Below are positions 27,301-36,300 of a stretch of DNA of 64,000 bases, one piece after another. The notes under the pieces were generated by a model that saw nothing but the letters and a program-made list of their open reading frames with translations, was not told where the DNA came from and ran no database searches. Within the stretch, counting starts at the first letter, position 1, and every line of letters begins with the position of its first letter. Location of the stretch: the NCBI GenBank assembly GCA_016716005.1, contig JADJXE010000001.1:2989001-3053000 (forward strand), in the 5' to 3' direction. This DNA is from Acidimicrobiales bacterium (GTDB lineage: Bacteria > Actinomycetota > Acidimicrobiia > Acidimicrobiales > JADJXE01). Made by a program: the position numbers and the translations under genes.

Positions 27301-30300
27301 ATCGCCGATCTGCAGCCGACGTGGTTCACTGCCGTGCCGGCCAGCGTGAACGGGATCCTCGAGCAGCTCATGAGCGGGGGCCGGCCCCGGCACACCCTCC
27401 GGTTCGTGGGCATCGGTGGGGCGACGTCCGACCCGACCCTGGCCGATGATCTCCGCGACCGGCTCGGCGTGGCCGTGGTCCTCGACTACGGCCTCACGGA
27501 GTGTGCCGGCGTGGCGACATCGGCCTCCGTGAGGGACGGGGGCTCCGAGGGCTCCCACGTCGGCTTCCCGAGCGGCACGGACGTCCGAGTGGTCGACGGA
27601 GAGGGACGCCCCGTCCCTGCCGGCGGGCAGGGCGAGATCGAGCTCCGCGGCCCCCACCTGTTCGCGGGCTACCTCGACGACCCGGACGCCACGGCCGCCG
27701 CCTTTCGCGACGGCTGGTTCCGCACCGGCGACCTCGGGGTCTTCGACGAGGCCGGACGGCTCCGCCTCGTCGGCCGCACCCGCGAGATGATCAAGCGCGG
27801 CGGCGAGGCCATCGCCCCCGTCGAGGTCGAGGTTGCGCTCCGGGAGCATCCCGCCGTGGACGACGAGCGGCTCGCCCCCACCAAGGTGCCCCGGCGCGTC
27901 GTGCTCACCGACGACGCGACGACGGAGGCACCCCGCACCATCGGTGACCTGCTGGAGGCGGCGATCCGGCGCGTGCCGGATGCGCCGGCGCTGCGGGTGC
28001 TCGGTCGCCCCCCGCTGCGCTACCGCGACGTGGGTGCTCTGCTGCGGGAGACCGAGCACCAGCTCCGGATCCACGGCATCGGGCCCACCGACCGGGTGGC
28101 CGTGATGCTGCCCGACGGCCCCGTGCAGGCGGCCGTGCTGCTCGGCGTGATGGCGGCGGCGATCGCGCACGCCATCGCTCCGGACCAGCCCGACACCGCC
28201 CTCGTGCAGGCGCTGGCTCGGTTCCGACCCCGAGCGGCGATCATCGCAGTGGGCGACGTCGTCGCGCGCCGAGCGGCGGAGACGGCGGGAGCGGTGGTGC
28301 TCGAGGTCGACGAGACGCCGCCCCCCGGAGCGCCGGGTGTGGCCACCTGGCAGGGTCCAGCCGACAGACCGGCAGCGGCAGCGTCGGGCCGGCCCGGCCC
28401 GACCGACGTTGCCGTCGCCGCCAGCACGTCGGCCACCACGGGCACCCCCAAGCTGGTGGCCCTGACACATCGGAACCTGCTGGTGGGCCTCGACGTGCTG
28501 CGGGATCTCGACGCGAACAGGGGCGAGCGTCGGCTCGCCGTCCAGTCCCTGGCACGCGGCTACGGGCTGGGCTCGTACATCCGCACGCTGGCGCGGCAGG
28601 GCGAGGTGCTGTGCTGCGCCGGAGCCACGGCGCACGAGGTGCGCGTCCTCATCGAACACGAGCGACCGACCAGGCTCTCGCTGCCACCCTCGCTGGCCCA
28701 GGGCCTGCTCGCCGTCCTCGAGCAGGATCCGCTCCCCGCCGACCACGACCTCCGCATGGTCAGCGTGGCCGGCGCCGGCGTGAGCGAGGAGTTCCGCACC
28801 CGACTCGAGGCAGCCCTCGGCCGGCCCGTCCGCAACAGCTACGGGATGACCGAAGCGGCATGGGCGGGCGTCCGCAATCGACCCGAGGCACACAAGCCGG
28901 GCACGGTCGGCTGCATCCACGACGCAGCAGTCGAGGTCCTCGTCGTGGACACCCACGGCGCCGAGGTACCCGCCGGGGAGACGGGCGAGGTCGTGGCGCG
29001 GGGGCCGAGCGTGATGGCCGGCTACCTCGACGACCCCGAGGCCACCGCCGCCGCGTTCCTCCCCGGCGGCTGGCTCCGCACCGGCGATCTCGGCCACCTC
29101 GACGCCGACGGCTACCTCACCATCACCGGACGCCTCCGCGAGATGATCAACCGCGGCGGGGCAGTCATCCCCCCCGCCGAGATCGACGCCGTGCTCATGG
29201 CGCATCCCGACGTCACCGACGCCGTCGCCTTCGCCGTGCCCGACCGCCGCCTCGGCGAGCAGGTCGCCGCCGCCGTCGTCCTCCGCCCCGGCGCCACCAC
29301 CACCGAGCGCGACCTGCGCCTGTGGTGCGCCGAGCGGCTCCGCCCCGACAAGGTGCCCCGCCGCATCGCGTTCACCGACCACCTCCCCACCGGCCCCAGC
29401 GGCAAGCACCCCCGCCGCGGCCTCGCCGAGCGCTTCGGCCTCCGCGACCTCGACGACACCCCCACCGACACGGGCGACCTCACGACGATCGGCGGGCTGC
29501 TCCGCGGCATCGCCCGCGCCGCTCCCGACGCACCCGCGCTGCGCGACCCCGGGCGGCCGCCCATGCGCTGGCGTGACCTCGCCGGCCTGCTCGACACGAC
29601 CGAGGCCGCGCTGCGGTCCCGCGGGGTCGGTCCACATGGCCGGGTCGCCGTCGTGCTGCCCGACGGTGCCACGCAGGTCGCCGTGCTGTTCGCCACGATC
29701 TCCGCCGCCCTCGCCCATCCCGTGGCCGTCGACCAACCGGGCCCGGCCATCGAGCGTGCCCTCCGCAGGTTCCGCCCCCAGGCGGTGATCGTGGCGTCGA
29801 CCGACGAGCCCACGGCATCCGTCGCCGAGCACCTCGGTGCCGTGGTCCTGCGGATCGAGCCGACCACCGACGGTGCCCCCGGCGTGGCCAGGTGGCACGG
29901 GCCCGAGCCGGTTCCCGACGCGCGCCCCGCCGACGCGGGTCCCACGGCAACCGACCTCGCGCTCGCGGTGGCCACGTCGGCCACGACCGGCGAGGCCAAG
30001 CTCGTGGCCCTGACCCACCGGAACCTCGTCCGGCGAGGGCGGGCGTGGGCAGCCCCGTTCGGGCACACCGCCGCCGACCGGATGCTGGCCACCCGCTCGC
30101 TCGCCCGCGGCTTCGGCATCGGAGGGGTGCTCAGCACGATCGCGACCGGGGGCGAGGTGATCTGTGCCGCGGGTGCCACGCCGCCCGAGGCGCTCGCGCT
30201 CGTCAGCCGGGAGCGGCCCACCCGGCTCACCCTGCCGCCCGCGGTCGCCCAGTCGCTGCTCGCGTGGATCCGGCTGCACCCCGGAGACCTCGGTCCGCAC

Positions 30301-33300
30301 GACGTCCGGCTCACGGTGATCGCCGGTGCCGCCGTGGCCGAAGAGGTCCGCTCCGGCCTGGAGGCCGTCCTGGGCACCCCGGTGGTCGAGGGCTACGGCC
30401 TCAGCGAGACGACGTGGCTCGTCGTGTCGAACACGCCCTCACACCGCCGGGCCGGCACCGCCGGCGCGACGTCGCCGGCCGCCGAGGTGGCGGTCGTCGA
30501 CGACGACGGCCGGGCGGTCGGAGCGGGCTCGATCGGCGAGATCGTGGTGCGGGGCGACGTCGTGATGGCGGGCTACCTCGACGACCCCGACGCGACCGCC
30601 GCGGCGTTCCTCCCCGGGGGCTGGCTCCGCACGGGCGACCTCGGGTCGGTCGACGGCGATGGGTTCCTGAGGATCACGGGCCGGGTCCGCGAGATGATCA
30701 ACCGCGGCGGCGCCACCATCGCCCCCGCCGAGATCGACGACGTCCTCCTCCACCACCCGGACGTGCTGGAGGCGGCCGCGTTCCCCGTCCCGGATCGCCG
30801 GCTGGGCGAGCAGGTGGGTGCCGCCGTCGTGCTCCGGCCCGGCTCGACCGTCACCGAGCGGGAGCTGCGCGCCTTCGTCGCCGACCGGCTCGCCAGCGAC
30901 AAGGTGCCCCGGCGCATCGTCGTGACCGATCGGCTCCCGGTCGAGCCCAGCGGCAAGGTGGCCCGTTGCCGGCTCGCGGAGCACGTCGGCGTGGCCCTCC
31001 TCGACGAGACCGGGTGCGACCCGGCCGCCCCGACCCCAGAGACGACCATCGGCGAACGGCTGTCCGGCCTCGCAGAGGCACAGCCAGACGCGCTGGCCCT
31101 GATGACGGCCGGCGGAGCGACGTGGTCGTGGCGGGCGTTCGTCGCCGAGGTCGACGCCCTGGGTGCCCGGCTCCGCCGCCAGGGCGTCGGCGGTCACGAC
31201 CGGGTGGCGGTGGCCCTCCCCGACGGACCAGAGCTCCTCGTGGCCGTGCTGGGCGCCGCCTCGGTGGCCGCGGCCGTGGTGCTCGATCCGGTCGAACCGG
31301 CGATGGTCGACCTGGCCCGGCGGGCCGGCGCCTGCATGGCCGTCGTCGCCGATGGCGACGGTGGGATCGCGACGATGCCCCTCACCGGGACGGCTACCGG
31401 CGAGACGCCGCCGGGCGTGGCCGTCGTGCTCCCGACATCGGGCACCACCGCCGTCCCCCGCCTGGTGGCCCTCACCCACGCCAACCTGCTGGGCACCGCC
31501 GCGACCTGGGGCGCGACGCTGGGTCTCGACGTCGACGACCGCTACCTGAGCATCGCCCCGCTCACCCGGGCGCAGGGGCTCGTGAGCGCCCTCCAGTCGC
31601 TCCTCAACGGTGGGTCGGTGGCGTGGCCGGCGACCCCGGCCGCCCCCGACGTGGTCGACGCGCTGGCCAACCTGGGCGCCACCTGGACCACCGCCGTCCC
31701 GGCGGCCTGGCGGGCGATCGTCGACCAGCTGGAGCGGCCGGGCCGGCACCGTCGGGCGCCGCGGCTGCGGCACGTGCACACCGCTGGTGCACCCATGGAC
31801 GACGACCTGCGGCAGCGCCTCGAGGCCGCCCTCGGCGTCCCCGTGCTCGATGCCTACGGGCTCACCGAGACCAGCGGGAGGGTCGCCGGGACGCTTCCTC
31901 CGCCGGGGGAGCGCCCGCCCGGCACGGTCGGCCGGCCGGTGCCGCCCATCGAGGTGGCGATCCTCGACGAGGCAGGAGCGCCGGTGCCCGCTGGGGTCGC
32001 CGGCGAGATCGTCGTGCGTGGCCCGACCGTGGCGGCGGGATACCTGGATGACGCGGCGGCGACCGCCGCCCGGTTCCGCGACGGCTGGTTCCACACCGGC
32101 GACACCGGGGTGCTCCAGGCCGACGGCGCGCTGTCGGTCGCGGGACGGCTCGACGAGGTGATCAGCCGGGGCGGCGAGACGATCGCCCCCGTTGAGGTCG
32201 AAGCCGCGCTGGCGGCCCATCCGGCCGTCCTCGAGGCGGTCGCGTTCGCCGTGCCCGACCGCCGACTGGGGGAGCAGGTCGCGGCCGCGGTGATCCTCCG
32301 ACCCGACGCCGATCCCGCACCGACCGAGCGCGACCTTCGGGCCCACGCTGCGGACCGGCTGGCACCGCCCAAGGTCCCCCGGCGCGTGCTGCTCGTCGAC
32401 GACCTGCCTCGTACTGCCACCGGGAAGCCCAGGAGGGTGGGGCTGGCCGAGCACGTCGGGCTGGCGCACCTCGACGAGACCCCGGCCCCCCCGGCCGGCG
32501 GCGACACGCTCGCCGAGGTGATCCGAGCCCAGGCGGCGGCGAGGCCGCACGCGCCCTTCCTGATCGATCCCGGTCGGCCTCCGCTGACCTGGGGCGGCAT
32601 GGGCGTCCAGCTCGACCGGGTGACGACCGCGCTCCGGCGGGCCGAGGTGGGCCCGCGCGATCGCGTGGCCGTGCTGCTCCCGTCCGGTGCCGATCTGGCG
32701 GCCACGCTCCTCGCGGTGGCCGCCTCGGCCGCTGCCGCCCCCCTCGACCCGGGCCTGCCCCCGGCGGCGCTCGAACGGCTGCTGCGCCGCCTGGGCGTGC
32801 GCGCCGCGGTCGTGACCGATCCCACGGCGCCGGCCGGCCGCACCGCCGACGACCTCGGCCTCCCCTTGGTCGTGCTGACCACCGATCCGGCCGACGTGCC
32901 CGGCCCCGTCGCCGTCGAGGTGTCGGGCGCGGCACCTTCGACGCCGGCCGCCGGCGACGGTCCCGACCCCGACGACGTGGCCCTCCTCAAACCCACGTCG
33001 GCGACGACGGGAGAGCCCAAGTGGGTGCCGATGACCCATCGCGGGCTGCTGGTGAGCGCACGGCGGTCCGTCGCCGACCTGGGGCTCACGGCCGACGACC
33101 GCATGCTGCACGTCCGGTCCCTCGCCCAGGGCCAGGGCAGCGCCGGGCTGCTCCGCACGGTCGTCGCCGGCGGCCAGCTGGTCGCGGCGCCGGCTGCCAG
33201 CCCCGCGGACGTGCTCCGCCAGCTGGGCGAGGAGCAGCCCACCTGGATGAACATGGCGCCGGCGATGTGGCAGGCCGTGCTCGACCGGGTGCGCGACCAC

Positions 33301-36300
33301 CCCGGCGAGCTGCCCGCCCACCGGCTCCGCTTCGTGCTCTCCACCGGCGCCGCCCTCGCCGCCCCGGTGGCCGCCGAGCTGGAGCGCGCCCTCGGGGTGC
33401 CGGTGCTCGACGCCTACGGCCTCAGCGAGACGAGCAACACGCCGGTCACCGCCAACCTGCCCGGCGACCGGCGAGCGGGCACGGTCGGGCGGTGCCGGGT
33501 CGGCGAGCTGGTCGTCGTCGACGAGACGGGCCGGCCCGTGCCCGCCGGCACGGTCGGCGAGATCGCCGTGCGCGGGCCCACCGTGGTGTCCGGCTACCTC
33601 GACGACCCCGAGGCGACGGCGGCCGCCTTCCGTGACGGCTGGTTCCGCACCGGCGACCTCGGCCGTCTCGACGGCGACGGCTACCTCACCCTCGTCGGGC
33701 GCGAGCGCGAGCTGATCGACCGCGGCGGTGCCCCCGTGGCCCCCGCCGAGGTCGACGACGCGCTCCTCACCCACCCGGCGGTCGCCGCGGCGGTCACCTT
33801 CGCCGTGCCCGACCGCCGCCTCGGCGAGCAGGTCGCCGCCGCCGTCGTGCTGCGCCCCGACGCCGCCCCGACGCCCACCGAGCGCGAGCTGCGGGCCTAC
33901 GCCGCCGAGCGGCTGGCGCCCCACCAGGTCCCCCGCCGCATCGTCATCACCGATCACCTCGCCACCGGCCCGAGTGGCAAGGTCGCCCGTCGGGGGCTGG
34001 CCGAGCACTTCGGGCTGGCCGACCTCGACGACGCCGGGCCCGCCCGCCGGCCGCCCGCCGAACCCAGCGGGCTGGAGGCCCAGCTCACGCGTGTCTGGTG
34101 CGACGTGCTCCGGCTCGATCAGGTGGGGCTCCACGAGCGCTTCCTCGACGTGGGCGGCGACTCGCTGACCGCCGGGCGGGTGATCGCCCGGGTCCGCGAC
34201 GAGCTCGGCCTCGACCTGCCGCTGATCGACTTCTTCGACCATCCCACCGTGGCCACCCAGGCCGAGCTGCTCCGCCGAGCCGGTCCGGTGGGGGCCAGCG
34301 GGCCCGGCCCGGCCGCAGCCCCGACGCGGGCAGGTCGCCCGGGACCGGCCCGGCTCCACCTCGATCGGGCCCCGCTCTCGTTCGCCCAGGAGCGGCTCTG
34401 GTTCCTGCACCGGCTCCGCCCCGACAGCTCCGAGTACAACCTGGTCACCGGAGTGGAGCTGCGCGGAGCCGTCGACGCCGAGGCCCTCGCCGGCGCCCTC
34501 GCCGACCTCGCGGCCACCCACGAGCCGCTCCGGACCCGCATCCGCAGCCACGACGACGGTGTGCCCTACCAGCTCGTCGATCCGGTCGGGCCGGTCGAGC
34601 TGGCCCGGGTCGACCTCACGGCGATGGCGCCGTCGGCCCGCGACGCCGCCCTCGACGCCCTGGCCGAACGGGAGCGGCGGCGGCCGTTCGACCTGGCGGA
34701 GGCCTGGCCCTGGCGACCCACCCTCGTCCGCGTCGACGACGACCTGCACGTCGTGCTCCTCGTGATCCACCACGTCGCGTGGGACGGCGAGTCGGGCCAG
34801 CGGCTGCCGACGGTGCTGGCCGCCGCATACGCGGCGCGCACGGGCACCGGCCCGGCGCCGACCGGCCCGCCGTTCACCGCCACCGACCTCGCGGTGTGGC
34901 AACGGGCCCGCCTCGCCGAGGGAGCGTTCCACCCGTCGCTCGCCTGGTGGCGCGCCCGGCTCGACCTGCTCCCGGAACCGCTCCAGCTGCGCCAGGGAGG
35001 CCCGGGCACACCGCCGCCACCCGACGAGGGCGGGGTGGTCCGGCGTCCCCTCGACGCCGCGGAGCGCGACGCGCTGGCGAGCCTGGCGCGCCGCTGCCAG
35101 GCGACGCCCTTCGCGACCGGCCTGGCCGCCCTCGCCGCCACGCTGTGGCGGTGGACCGGGCGCGGGGACCTGGTCGTGGGCATCCCACACGACGAGCGGA
35201 CGCGCCTCGGCGCCGAGGGGATGCTGGGCTTCCTCGTCAACTCGCTGCCGGTGCGGATCGACCTGAGCGACCGGCCCACGATGCGCACGCTGGTCCACCG
35301 GGTGCAGCGTGGGGTGTTCGAGGCGATCGACCACGCCGACGCGCCCTTCGACCTGATCGTCGACGCCGTCAACCCGGTGCGCGACCCTTCGAGCACCCCG
35401 GTGTTCCAGGTGATGTACACGGTTGGTCACGGACGGCCCCAGACACACCGGGCAGGGGCGGTCGAGCTGGCACCTCGGCGGGTCACCAGCCACACCGGGC
35501 GGGCCCGCTTCGACCTCCTCGCCCTCGTGAACGGCGACCACACCGAGCTGACGATCGACCACCGCCTCTCCGTCATGGACGCCGAGGCGGCCGAGGCGTT
35601 CGCCGACCAGCTCGTCCGGCTGCTCGTCGAGGCCGCCGCCGACCCCGACGGGAGCATCGCGTCGTTCGACCTGCTCGACCCGGCCGACCGGCGTTGGCTG
35701 ACGGCCGGCCCCACCAGCCCCGTCGATGGGCCCTGGCGTCACCGCCCGCTCCCCGAGATAGTCGGCGAGCAGGTGCGGGCGCGGCCCGACGCCGTCGCAG
35801 TCGAGGACGGCGACACCGTGCTGCGCTACGCCGAGCTGCTCCGGCGGGCCGAGCACCTCGCCGGGCTGCTCACCGCCGCCGGCGTCCGCCCCGGTGATGC
35901 GGTGGGGCTCGAGCTCGAACGGTCCGCGGCCATGGTGGTGGCGATGCTCGCCACGCTCCTCACGGGGGCGGCGTACGTGCCGCTCGACCCGGAGTACCCG
36001 CAGGCACGGCGCGAGCTGATCGCCGCCGAGGCCCGGCTGCGGGTGGTGGTGCGAGCGGGAGCGGGGGGCGACGTCACCCTGTCGCCCGGCCCGGGCGCGG
36101 GCCGGGACACCAGCATCCCACCGGCCGCCGAGCCCGCCCTGGCCCCGGCCTACGTGATGTTCACGTCGGGCTCCACCGGCCGGCCGAAGGGGGTCGTCGT
36201 CCCGCACCGCGCCATCGCCCGTCTCGCCATCGACACCGACTACGTGCAGCTCGGGCCCGACGACGTCGTCGCCCACGCCTCGTCCACCGCTTTCGACGCC

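Noticed and set aside
27859..27940. Frameshift or pseudogene break in A7
   Set aside because: The frame continues through A8 to the end with no stop, so this is an in-frame deletion and not a break of the gene.
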